Origin: Halobaculum roseum
GTDB taxonomy: Archaea > Halobacteriota > Halobacteria > Halobacteriales > Haloferacaceae
Direction of reading: 5' to 3'
NCBI RefSeq assembly: GCF_019880245.1
Contig: NZ_CP082286.1
Coordinates: forward strand, 1,072,521-1,136,520
Length of the DNA: 64,000 nucleotides
The translations under genes were made by a program, and so were the position numbers. The notes under the pieces were generated by a model that saw nothing but the letters and a program-made list of their open reading frames with translations, made no database searches and was not told where the DNA came from. Below, piece after piece: positions 56,951 through 64,000 of this stretch. The first letter of the stretch is position 1, and each line of letters begins with the position of its first letter.

Positions 56951-58285
56951 TTACTCCCAGGGGTTCGTCCGCACGACCGTCTGCTCGCGGTCGGGACCGA
57001 CGCCGACGGCGTAGACGGGCGTGTCGAGCTGCTCCTCCAGGTACTCCAGGTACTCGCGGGCCGCCCCCGGGAGCGCATCGTACCCCGCCTCGGCGACGGC
57101 GTCGGCGTCGAACTCCGCCCACGTGTCGAACTCCCGGAGGACCGGCTCGCACTCGGCCCAGCGCTCGGTCGTCGCCGGCAGCGAGGGTCGCTCCTCGCCG
57201 TCGAGCTCGTAGGCGTGGCCGACGTACAGCTCGTCCAGCCCGGCGAGCACGTCGAGGTGGTTGACGGCGAGCCCGGTGTAGCCGTTGACGCGGGCGGCGT
57301 GACGCAGCATCGGCACGTCGAGCCAGCCGATGCGGCGCGGGCGGCCGGTGACGGTGCCGAACTCGCCGCCCTTCTCGCGGATGTCGGCGGCAAGCGTCTC
57401 CTCGCGCTCGTCGCCGTCCAGCTCGGTCGGCATCGGTCCCGCGCCGACGCGCGAGAGGTACGCCTTCACGACGCCGACGACCTCGCCGCGGCCGGTGACG
57501 GTCGGCCCCATCCCGGAGCCGGTGGCGGCGCCGCCGGCGGTCGGGTTCGAGGAGGTGACGTACGGGTAGCTCCCGTGGTCGATGTCGATGAGGGTGCCCT
57601 GCGCGCCCTCGAACATGACGTTGTCGCCGCCCTCGTGGCGCTCGTACAGGAAGTCCGAGCAGTTGACCGTCATGTCCTCCTCGCGGAGGCGACGGCCGAA
57701 GTCGCTGTACTCCTCGTGGAGCGCGTCGATGTCGAGTTCCTCGCCCGCCTCGAGCCCGTACACGTCCTCGACGAGCGCGCGCTTGTGCGGGACGACGTAC
57801 TCCAGGCGCTCGCGCAACACGTCGGGGTCGAGCAGGTCGCCGACGCGGACCCCGCGGCGGCCCGCCTTGTCCTCGTAGGTGGGGCCGATGCCGCGGCCGG
57901 TGGTGCCGACCTCGGCGCCGGAGTCGGAGTCGGCCTTCGCCTCCTCCTCGATGCCGTCGAGGCGCCGGTGGTACGGCATGATGACGTGCGCGCGCTCGGC
58001 GACGCGCACGTCGGGGTCGAGCCCGCGCTCGCGCAGCGTTTCGATCTCCTCGAACAGCGTCCGCGGATTCACGACGCAGCCGTTGCCGAGCACGCCGACC
58101 TTGTCGCGGACGGCGCCGGAGGGCACCAGCGAGAGGGCGTACTCCTCGCCGCCCTCGACGACCGTGTGGCCGGCGTTGTCGCCGCCCTGATACCGCACGA
58201 CGACGTCGGCGTCCCCGCCCCACAGGTCGACGAGGGCGCCCTTGCCCTCGTCCCCGAGCTGGGATCCGACGATGGTGACAGTCAT
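56951..58285 (-). CDS. purA: Adenylosuccinate synthetase
   Basis: A 444-residue enzyme making adenylosuccinate from IMP, Asp and GTP, the first step from IMP to AMP. The start MTVTIVGSQLGDEGKGALVDLWGGDADVVVRYQGGDNAGHTVV holds the P-loop-like GDEGKG and the catalytic GGDNAGH. Further landmarks are GTTGRGIGPTYEDKAGRRGVRVGDLL, EGAQGTLIDIDHGSYPYVTSSNPTAGGAATGSGMGP and RRIGWLDVPMLRHA. Length is typical for archaea. It is preceded by a TATA-like run (GGTTTACCG, minus strand, near 58313). Confidence 0.95.
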   Translation of the reverse strand: MTVTIVGSQLGDEGKGALVDLWGGDADVVVRYQGGDNAGHTVVEGGEEYALSLVPSGAVRDKVGVLGNGCVVNPRTLFEEIETLRERGLDPDVRVAERAHVIMPYHRRLDGIEEEAKADSDSGAEVGTTGRGIGPTYEDKAGRRGVRVGDLLDPDVLRERLEYVVPHKRALVEDVYGLEAGEELDIDALHEEYSDFGRRLREEDMTVNCSDFLYERHEGGDNVMFEGAQGTLIDIDHGSYPYVTSSNPTAGGAATGSGMGPTVTGRGEVVGVVKAYLSRVGAGPMPTELDGDEREETLAADIREKGGEFGTVTGRPRRIGWLDVPMLRHAARVNGYTGLAVNHLDVLAGLDELYVGHAYELDGEERPSLPATTERWAECEPVLREFDTWAEFDADAVAEAGYDALPGAAREYLEYLEEQLDTPVYAVGVGPDREQTVVRTNPWE

Positions 58286-58510
58286 ACCGACCGCTGGTTC
58301 CGCGCGGCACGGTAAACCGATTACGGTCCGTTCGCGGAGACGATCCACGGGGATGCGTATCGGTTGTCCCTGTCACGCGGTACTATTCGTGTCTGCGCAT
58401 TACCGCCACGCGGCGTCGGCGTAACCGTTAACCACACCCACATCGGAGGTGAAGCCGAGAACCGCCGGACATCGTGACGGCCGGGCGACCCGATCCCGGC
58501 CGGGAGGAGA

Positions 58511-58520
58511 ACTTTTAAAG
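58511..58520 (+). promoter_or_regulatory. TATA-like box of the small HTH gene
   Basis: ACTTTTAAAG lies 27 to 36 bases before the ATG at 58547, consistent with a leaderless transcript. The 261-base divergent gap with purA (58286-58546) holds nothing else that I can identify. Confidence 0.55.
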
Positions 58521-58546
58521 GGAGGACGGACGAGTTAACACGTGCC

Positions 58547-58852
58547 ATGATAGACAGACTGGAGAAGGAGGTCGATATGCTGGAGCGACACCTCCAAGTC
58601 CTCCGTATGGTCATCGAGAACGAGCCGATCGGGATCGTGAAGATGTCCAACGAGACGGGGTACCCCCACCACAAGGTCCGCTACTCGCTGCGCGTCCTCG
58701 AGGAGGAGAACCTCATCGAGCCGTCCAGCCAGGGCGCGATCACGACCGAGCGGACCGCGGAGTTCGTCGAGGAGCTCGACGGAAAGATCGACGAGATCGT
58801 CGACAAGATCGGCGGCATGCGGATCGAGGACGCGCCGGAGCTCGAGGGCTGA
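58547..58852 (+). CDS. Small winged-helix transcription regulator-like protein
   Basis: A 101-residue soluble protein: MIDRLEKEVDMLERHLQVLRMVIENEPIGIVKMSNETGYPHHKVRYSLRVLEEENLIEPSSQGAITTERTAEFVEELDGKIDEIVDKIGGM. Residues 15-70 fit a winged helix (LRMVIENEPIGIVKMSNETGYPHHKVRYSLRVLEEENLI) and the ends are coiled-coil-like helices that could dimerise. It is conserved-looking for haloarchaea. It is divergent from purA, so control of that gene is possible but not shown. Confidence 0.82.
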   Translation: MIDRLEKEVDMLERHLQVLRMVIENEPIGIVKMSNETGYPHHKVRYSLRVLEEENLIEPSSQGAITTERTAEFVEELDGKIDEIVDKIGGMRIEDAPELEG

Positions 58853-59002
58853 CCGGACTTCGACGACGTTCTACTGATCCATCGCTGCGGCCGCGATAGC
58901 GCCGCGGCCGCTCTCCTTACTACCGGGTCGAGAACACACGTAGGACGGACGAACGGACGGAGGAACGACCCGTAGCGTCGGCGACGGCGTCGGACGGGCC
59001 GG

Positions 59003-61432
59003 CTACAGTTCGGGGACGTTCACGTGGAACTCGCCCTCGCGCGACTCGACAAGACAGAGGTGAAAGCCCTGCTTGCGCGAGAGCTTCACGAAGCTCTTGC
59101 GCTTGCCCCGCGAGAGCAGCCCGCCGCCGGTCGCGTCGGCTGCCGCCTCCAGCGCGCCGGGCTCGAAGAACGACGCGGTGACGTAGAAGCCGGCTGCGAG
59201 GTGGTCGTCGGCGTCCGCGACGGCGCCGGCGTCGCCGACGAGCCCGTCGAGCATCGACTCGGTCGTCGCGTCGCGCCCCTCCGTCACGTCGGCCACCAAC
59301 AGCGGGTTGCCCATGCGGTCGCGGAGCACGACGTCGAAGGTGTGCTCGGTCGCGCCGCCGTCGGCGTCGTCGACCGCGACGGTCCCGTCGAGCTCGGCGC
59401 GGTCGATCTCGGGGATGGCGTCGAACAGGTCCCGCAGCGCCGACTCGTTGCCGGTGCTTTGGATCTCGTACAGCAGCTCGCGGACCGCCCACTCGACGAA
59501 GCCGTACTCGATAGTGTCGGTGAGGAACTCCCGGAACGGTCGTCCGTCGACGGCCGCGTCCGCCGCCTCGAAGTCGGTGTGCAGCTCCAGCCGGAGGTTG
59601 TCGTTCACGTCCGAACGGCTCGCGCCACCGGCGTGGGCCTTCTCCAGCGTCGCCCCGCCCTTCGAGTCGTAGCGGACGAACAGGTTCGTCCCGGCCAGCG
59701 CCCGGTCGGCCGGGACGGTCCGCGCTGGCGCGTCGCCGTCGTCCCCGTCGCCGACCGCCGCCCGCTCGCGGGCCGCCTCCAACTCCTCGCGCGCCTCGGC
59801 CAGCTCGGCCTCCAGCTCCTCGACGCGCTCGGAGAGTCGCTCGTTCTCCTCGCGGAGCCCGTCGAGTTCCTCCTCGGTCGACTCGAGCTGCTCGCGCGCC
59901 TCGCGGGCGCCCTCGATGGCGCGGTCGCGCTCGGCGCGCGCCGTCGCGAGCGCCTCCCGGGCGGCCGCGAGCTCCTCGCTCGCGTCGGCCGGTCCCTCGA
60001 CTCGAGCTCCCGAGCCGTCGTCGCGGTCGGACGACCGCCGGCCGTCCGCGTCGGCGCCGGCGGCCTCGCGTCGACCGGCGTCGTCCGTCGCCGACTGGGT
60101 CTCCCCTGCCGACCGGTCCCGGCGGCGGCGACGCTCGGCGGCGGCCGCCGAGCCGTTCGTCCCCGCGTCCTCCGCCGCCGGCGTCGCCGTTCGCGACGGG
60201 TCGAGCGACGGGATCGACCGGGTCTCGCGCCACTGCTCCTCCGCCGAGAACGGGTCGCCGTCGGATCCGCTCCCCTCCGGCTTCCCTCGGTCGCCCGTCT
60301 CGCGGTCGTCCCGGTCCCCCTCCGGGGGACGGTTCGCCGGCCACGACGCCGCTGATCTGTCGGATCCGGCCGACTCCCGTCGGGTCGCCGCACCGTCACC
60401 GCGGGACGATGCGTTCGACGGTCGCGACGGATCCGGCGCCCCCTCGCGGGGGTCGCCGGACGGGCGCGGCCCCCCGTCGTCGCTCGGCGACGCCGCGGCG
60501 GCCTCCCCGTCGTCGTCCGTCGACTCGGGGTCGTCCGGCACCTCGGCGTCGGTCGTCGCTGTCGCGTCGGCCGTCGGCGACGCGTCGGGGGCGGGGTCGT
60601 CGTCCCCGGCCGTGGCGACGGTCGACGGCGACTCGTCGGCCTCGGTCGGCTCCCTGGCGTCGGTCGGTTCACCGGCGTCGTCCGGCTCCCCGTCGCCGCC
60701 CGATCCGCCGGCGCCGCCGAAGGTGATGCTCGTCGACGAGTCGGCTTCGGACCGGTCGTCCCCGTCAGCGGGCGAGTCGCCGCTCGCGGCGGCGTCCGGG
60801 TCCGCGGCGGCGGCCGTCGCCGAGGCTGCCGCCGAGTCCGGAGCCGGGTCCGAGTCCGTGCCGGAGTCCGGTTCGGGCTCCGGTTCCGGGTCCGGAATGT
60901 CGACCACGTCGACATCGACGTCGACGACCTCGTAGATGCCGACCTCGTCGTCGGCGGCCTCGAACGCCTCGTCGCCGGTGAGCACCTGCTTCTGCTCGCC
61001 GGTGCCGACGAACGCGCACGCGAGGCGGCGACCGCCGTAGTAGACCGCGTAGTAGTCCCCCGAGAGGACGTTCTCCGACAGCTCGATGTAGCCGGTGAAC
61101 TTCCCCGAGGAGAGCTTCGCGTCGGCGGCCGACAGGGCCGTGTCGTTCGTGTAGTAGCGCGCCTTCGTCTCGCCGCCGCGTTCCCGCATCGCGTACAGCA
61201 GCGGCAGCGACGGGTCGGGCGCGACGTACGCGGTGCCGTCGGCGTCCGCGAACGAGTCCAGCGACCCGTCGAACACGCCGACCACGCGACCGTTCAACAT
61301 GAACAGCCACGCGTGTCCCTCGGTGACCGCCCCGGTGAAGTCGCGGGACTGCAAGGTGCGGAGCCCGTCGATCCCCCCCGAGAGCGGCTCGGACTCCCAT
61401 CCGGTCACCGTTTCGACTGTTTCGCCGTCCAT
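59003..61432 (-). CDS. Large protein with N-terminal sensor-like domain, acidic linker, coiled coil and C-terminal alpha/beta domain
   Basis: An 809-residue protein of a haloarchaeal family with no known role. Residues 1-170 form a compact domain (TGWESEPLSGGIDGLRTLQSRDFTGAVTEGHAWLFMLNGRVVGVFDG..., AFVGTGEQKQVLTGDEAFEAADDEVGIYEVVDVDV). Residues 170-465 are a very acidic, low-complexity linker. Residues 470-550 are a heptad coiled coil (LAAAREALATARAERDRAIEGAREAREQLE...LEAELAEAREELEAARERA). Residues 560-809 (AGTNLFVRYDSKGGATLEKAHAGGASRSDVNDNLRLELHTDFEAAD...) look like an alpha/beta domain. A TATA-like box lies 26 to 33 bases before the ATG at 61432. It might connect a sensor with an effector through a rod. 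Confidence 0.8.
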   Translation of the reverse strand: MDGETVETVTGWESEPLSGGIDGLRTLQSRDFTGAVTEGHAWLFMLNGRVVGVFDGSLDSFADADGTAYVAPDPSLPLLYAMRERGGETKARYYTNDTALSAADAKLSSGKFTGYIELSENVLSGDYYAVYYGGRRLACAFVGTGEQKQVLTGDEAFEAADDEVGIYEVVDVDVDVVDIPDPEPEPEPDSGTDSDPAPDSAAASATAAAADPDAAASGDSPADGDDRSEADSSTSITFGGAGGSGGDGEPDDAGEPTDAREPTEADESPSTVATAGDDDPAPDASPTADATATTDAEVPDDPESTDDDGEAAAASPSDDGGPRPSGDPREGAPDPSRPSNASSRGDGAATRRESAGSDRSAASWPANRPPEGDRDDRETGDRGKPEGSGSDGDPFSAEEQWRETRSIPSLDPSRTATPAAEDAGTNGSAAAAERRRRRDRSAGETQSATDDAGRREAAGADADGRRSSDRDDGSGARVEGPADASEELAAAREALATARAERDRAIEGAREAREQLESTEEELDGLREENERLSERVEELEAELAEAREELEAARERAAVGDGDDGDAPARTVPADRALAGTNLFVRYDSKGGATLEKAHAGGASRSDVNDNLRLELHTDFEAADAAVDGRPFREFLTDTIEYGFVEWAVRELLYEIQSTGNESALRDLFDAIPEIDRAELDGTVAVDDADGGATEHTFDVVLRDRMGNPLLVADVTEGRDATTESMLDGLVGDAGAVADADDHLAAGFYVTASFFEPGALEAAADATGGGLLSRGKRKSFVKLSRKQGFHLCLVESREGEFHVNVPEL

Positions 61433-61457
61433 CGCCGGTACATCGCTGCGTCCGACG

Positions 61458-61465
61458 CAAATACC
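61458..61465 (-). promoter_or_regulatory. TATA-like box of the 809-residue protein gene
   Basis: On the minus strand this reads GGTATTTG, 26 to 33 bases before the ATG at 61432. Confidence 0.5.
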
Positions 61466-61542
61466 TTCCGCCTGGTCGGACGGCTGTCGGACAGTGATTC
61501 TCGCCGATTGACAGCTTCGGACTCGCGAGCCGATCGCGGCCG

Positions 61543-61959
61543 TCAGCCCGCGATCGCGTACAGGAACAGGAACCCGAAGTACAGGACGACGAGCATCCCC
61601 AGCGACACGATCCGGAACCGACGGAGGTCGTCGGTCTCCTCGTCGCGGGCCACCTCGTAGGCGGTCCGCTCCTCGTCGTCGAGGTCGGCGTGGGCCTGCC
61701 CGAGGTGGAGGTCGCGGTGACGCTTCCGGGCGAACGGCCGGCCGCACCGCGGACACGCGAACGCCGTCTCCCCCGGCGGCACCTCGTAGCGGTCGGCGTC
61801 CGGGTCGCGCGGCTCCGGGGCGTCCGTCGCGTTGCCGGGGTCCTCCATGTCGCCGACACCATCGTCGGCGACGGCGGGTCCGTCGCCGGCGGTCGTCCCG
61901 TCGCCGCCGCTCCCCCCGTCCGTGCCGGCGTCGTCGCCGGCGACGTGCTCGCGGCTCAT
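61543..61959 (-). CDS. C2H2 zinc-finger protein with a C-terminal membrane helix
   Basis: A 138-residue protein. Residues 1-55 are acidic and low-complexity; residues 68-89 form a single C2H2 finger (ACPRCGRPFARKRHRDLHLGQAH); residues 112-137 are one membrane helix (FRIVSLGMLVVLYFGFLFLYAIAG). A lone finger tied to the membrane is more likely to bind a protein or nucleic acid near the membrane than to act as a classical transcription factor. It overlaps the upstream multi-TM gene by 4 bases, so both are from one operon. Confidence 0.8.
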   Translation of the reverse strand: MSREHVAGDDAGTDGGSGGDGTTAGDGPAVADDGVGDMEDPGNATDAPEPRDPDADRYEVPPGETAFACPRCGRPFARKRHRDLHLGQAHADLDDEERTAYEVARDEETDDLRRFRIVSLGMLVVLYFGFLFLYAIAG

Positions 61960-63350
61960 ACGAACGGGGGCGCACCTCCGGGGCGCGAGACGATCCACAG
62001 GCTCGCCATGGTGTAGGCCACCATCGCGACGGTGACGCCGTATTGGCTTCGGATCGCCTGGAGTCGGTCGGGGAACAGGTCGTACGCCGTCGCGTGAGCC
62101 ACCCAGACGGCCAGCAGGTGTCCGCCCAGCACCGCGGCGACGCCGACGCCGCCGACCCATCCCGGCACGATCAGCACCGGGAGCGCCTCCGGGGGCGACA
62201 GCGGCGACGTGAGCACCGCAGCGAGCGTCGGCGACAGCGACAGCGCCGTCGCGAGGTTGTGCGCGAGGTGGTAGCCGGCGGCGATCGCCAGCAGCGACGG
62301 CGCGAACCGCCGAGCGAGCTCGCCGGGCGCGAGGAACGTGTCGGCCGTCCGACGGGCCGCGCGCGCCGACGCGAGATACAGCCCGAGGAACAGTCCGTAC
62401 CCGATCAGCATGGCGAGCAGATACACGAGCAGCGCGGGGACGCCGGCCTCCACGAACGGCCGCGCGATGTCGGTCCACAGTCCGGTGCCGACGAAGCCGT
62501 CGTAGGTCGTGACGAAGACGATCGCGACGACGAAGCCGACGTCGTCGCGGCCGTCGATCCACGCGGCGTCGGTGAGGCCCATCCCGGGAACGCGAAGCCG
62601 CGGGCCGTCGTCCGTGCGCGTGATCGGGGCGGCCCGACCGTAGGCGTCGAGCAGCCGCGACACCGGGTCGGCGGTGTCGAACCAGTCGTCGGCGCCGAAG
62701 ACGACGCTCCCCGCGACGGAGACGGCGAGGTAGCCGAGCACGAGGCCGGTGAGCAGCCGCGGGTCGTCCGCCATCGGCGTCACGACCTCCAGGTACACGA
62801 GCGCGAGCAGGCCGGCGACCGCCGGCCACGATCCGAGCCGCTCGGGGTAGGGCCGATCGAGCGACGGGAACACCCCGGCGATCGCCCGGAACGGGTCGAC
62901 CGCCGGCCAGGTGTTGCCGAGGAGGTACGCCGAGAGGACGAACACGGCCCACCAGCCGACCCACACGACCAGGACGGCCGCGCTGTCGGCGGCCGTGCGG
63001 GGGCCGAACAGGCCGGCCGCGATCGTGACCGCGAGCGCGGCGATCCCGACGGTCCTCGCGAGGACCCGGGCGACGCGACCGGCGTCGGGGAGCGCGCGCG
63101 TCCACCCGTCGATCCGGCGGATGTAGCTCCGGTCGGTGACCGCCGACGCGAGGAGGAAGGAGGCGCCGACGACGGCGCCGCCGGTGGCGAGAAACAGCCA
63201 CGTCGGCACCGTCACCGTCTCGCGGGTCGCGGCGCGAACGCCGCCGGCGTGGGCGGCGACGCGCGACGCGCTCGCGAGCACCGCGAGCGCCGCGAGCGCG
63301 AACGGCGTCGCGCGTCGCGCGAGACGAGCGCTTCGTGAGTAGCGATCCAT
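61956..63350 (-). CDS. Multi-pass membrane protein, partner of the zinc-finger protein
   Basis: A 464-residue membrane protein with about ten to twelve helices, starting MDRYSRSARLARRATPFALAALAVLASASRVAAHAGGVRAATRETVTVPTWLFLATGGAVVGASFLLAS. Conserved-looking parts are a soluble loop with ADDWFDTADPVSRLLDAYGRAAPITRTDDGPRLRVPG, and a membrane region HLAHNLATALSLSPTLAAV with His residues that might bind a metal. No known family name can be assigned. Its stop overlaps the zinc-finger gene start (ATGA), which indicates a shared function. Haloarchaea carry similar proteins near cytochrome genes, but none is visible here. Confidence 0.72.
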   Translation of the reverse strand: MDRYSRSARLARRATPFALAALAVLASASRVAAHAGGVRAATRETVTVPTWLFLATGGAVVGASFLLASAVTDRSYIRRIDGWTRALPDAGRVARVLARTVGIAALAVTIAAGLFGPRTAADSAAVLVVWVGWWAVFVLSAYLLGNTWPAVDPFRAIAGVFPSLDRPYPERLGSWPAVAGLLALVYLEVVTPMADDPRLLTGLVLGYLAVSVAGSVVFGADDWFDTADPVSRLLDAYGRAAPITRTDDGPRLRVPGMGLTDAAWIDGRDDVGFVVAIVFVTTYDGFVGTGLWTDIARPFVEAGVPALLVYLLAMLIGYGLFLGLYLASARAARRTADTFLAPGELARRFAPSLLAIAAGYHLAHNLATALSLSPTLAAVLTSPLSPPEALPVLIVPGWVGGVGVAAVLGGHLLAVWVAHATAYDLFPDRLQAIRSQYGVTVAMVAYTMASLWIVSRPGGAPPFV

Positions 63351-63465
63351 CACCGACGGTTGGGAGAGGGCGGCCGAGTAGCTTGCGAAACCGCGACGGG
63401 GGATGCGGGGAACCGTCCGCGACGGTCCCCGGCGGCGAACCGAACGCGACGCGGGCGCGCCACGA

Positions 63466-63945
63466 TCAGCAGATCCCGTCGACGCGGTCGGCGTCGTCGA
63501 CACGGTCGGCGTCGTCTGGGCCCTCCGTCCGTTCGGCGAGCACCTCGCGGAGCACCGTCCGGTGGCTCCGCAGCTCGCCGGAGCGCTCGGGCCCCACGAG
63601 CGCCAGGTCCGCGCCGTCGGCCAGGGCCGCACACAGCGAGTCGATCGCGGTACTGGCGTCGGGGTCCGACGCGAGGTGCTCGCGGTAGCGGTCGGCGAAG
63701 TCGACGCGGTCCCACGCCGCGTTGTGCGCGCCCGACTCACACAGCCCGTCGATCCGGAACGACTCGGCGGCGTCGGCGTGGTCGTCCAGGAGCGCCGGCG
63801 GCGGGGCCAGCGCCGGACGCGTCTCGTCGACGAGCGCGCGGAGGCGCCCCGGGGGCGACGCGGCCACGCCGATCAGGCGGGCCTCGGGCGGGAAGTCGCC
63901 GCCGTCGCGGTCGAGCTCGCCGACGTAGGTGTCGTACAGCGGCAC
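63466..63945 (-). CDS. DUF488-like protein with degenerate C-terminal motif
   Basis: A 159-residue acidic protein (MPLYDTYVGELDRDGGDFPPEARLIGVAASPPGRLRALVDETRPALAPPPALLDD...). The segment DLALVGPERSGELRSHRTVLREVLAER resembles the DUF488 motif in which a conserved Cys (CHR) lies before the helix; here that Cys is Ser. The tail ends DDADRVDDADRVDGIC, a short tandem repeat. A TATA-like run lies 23 to 30 bases before the ATG at 63945. It is alone at the edge of the window. Family assignment is tentative. Confidence 0.55.
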   Translation of the reverse strand: MPLYDTYVGELDRDGGDFPPEARLIGVAASPPGRLRALVDETRPALAPPPALLDDHADAAESFRIDGLCESGAHNAAWDRVDFADRYREHLASDPDASTAIDSLCAALADGADLALVGPERSGELRSHRTVLREVLAERTEGPDDADRVDDADRVDGIC

Positions 63946-63967
63946 GGGTGGGAGATGACCTCGGCCG

Positions 63968-63975
63968 GCAAAAAG
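63968..63975 (-). promoter_or_regulatory. TATA-like box of the DUF488-like gene
   Basis: The A-run GCAAAAAG (CTTTTTGC on the minus strand) lies 23 to 30 bases before the ATG at 63945, the same spacing as elsewhere in this window. Confidence 0.4.
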
Positions 63976-64000
63976 CGCACCGCCGAGGCCGGGACCGACG

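Noticed and set aside
59003-60000. A PD-(D/E)XK nuclease in the C-terminal domain of the 809-residue protein
   Set aside because: The segment around LLVADVTEGRD recalls such a core, but the required E-x-K is not present, so I do not call a nuclease.
1-64000. tRNA, rRNA or other stable RNA genes
   Set aside because: Reading the intergenic stretches, I saw no T-arm-like or other conserved RNA signature. A covariance-model search was not possible and could still find something.

Overview
The window is chromosomal DNA from a halophilic archaeon (class Halobacteria). GC is very high, the proteins are acidic (rich in Asp and Glu), there is a Tat lipoprotein signal, and many genes have a TATA-like box about 24 to 33 bases before the start codon, which suggests leaderless transcripts. 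Several families seen here are typical of haloarchaea: Gfo6-type xylose dehydrogenase, geranylgeranyl reductase, the DR2241/CbiX pair and a DICT-domain protein. I place it in or near the Haloferacaceae/Halorubraceae but cannot name a genus. No rRNA, tRNA, CRISPR, integrase or insertion-sequence transposase was seen. This looks like ordinary core chromosome.

Layout. 1-5500: end of an unknown gene, a universal stress protein, an M20 amidohydrolase, a membrane protein, a coiled-coil protein and a geranylgeranyl reductase. 5487-11830: a nucleoside uptake and salvage block (BMP-type lipoprotein, double-NBD ATPase, two permeases, nucleoside phosphorylase). 11921-19138: phosphohexomutase, EamA exporter, acylphosphatase and a two-gene RND exporter plus surface-protein operon. 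19215-27443: DICT protein, DoxX, NAD-kinase-like protein, AbrB-PhoU regulator, LEA-type surface protein, small proteins, SRPBCC protein and nitrilase. 27743-38888: xylose dehydrogenase, aldehyde dehydrogenase, DUF4112, RIO-like kinase, acyl-CoA dehydrogenase, a 7TM histidine kinase and a sugar isomerase/kinase pair. 38972-50875: MFS transporter, uracil/xanthine permease, M24 peptidase, ZIP transporter, thioredoxin reductase, amino-acid permease with a C-terminal Usp-like part, divergent Lrp regulator and a double-Usp protein. 50891-63945: cysS, CbiX-DR2241, Trm112-like protein, purA, a small HTH protein, a large linker/coiled-coil protein, a zinc-finger membrane protein with a multi-TM partner, and a DUF488-like protein.

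Genes that appear to work together: the nucleoside ABC transporter with the phosphorylase; the RND exporter with its NEW3-repeat partner behind one promoter that carries a 12-bp perfect palindrome; CbiX with DR2241; the isomerase/epimerase with the PfkB kinase; and the amino-acid permease with the divergent Lrp gene.

The most unusual signal is not a gene. Four intergenic regions (about 5101-5475, 23045-23288, 31684-31952 and 44675-45228) hold a mosaic of short, perfect hairpins with long stems and mostly 3-base loops closed by GC...GC. In three of them the hairpins lie between two direct copies of a flanking module, and the modules at 5101-5475 and 31684-31952 are the same sequence in opposite orientation. 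A 48-bp piece of the same style sits in frame inside the acyl-CoA dehydrogenase gene (33349-33396), bordered by an 11-bp direct repeat. The end of the RIO-like kinase gene also runs into one of these regions. This resembles, in principle, the in-frame palindromic elements known from Rickettsia; it is the observation most worth following up.
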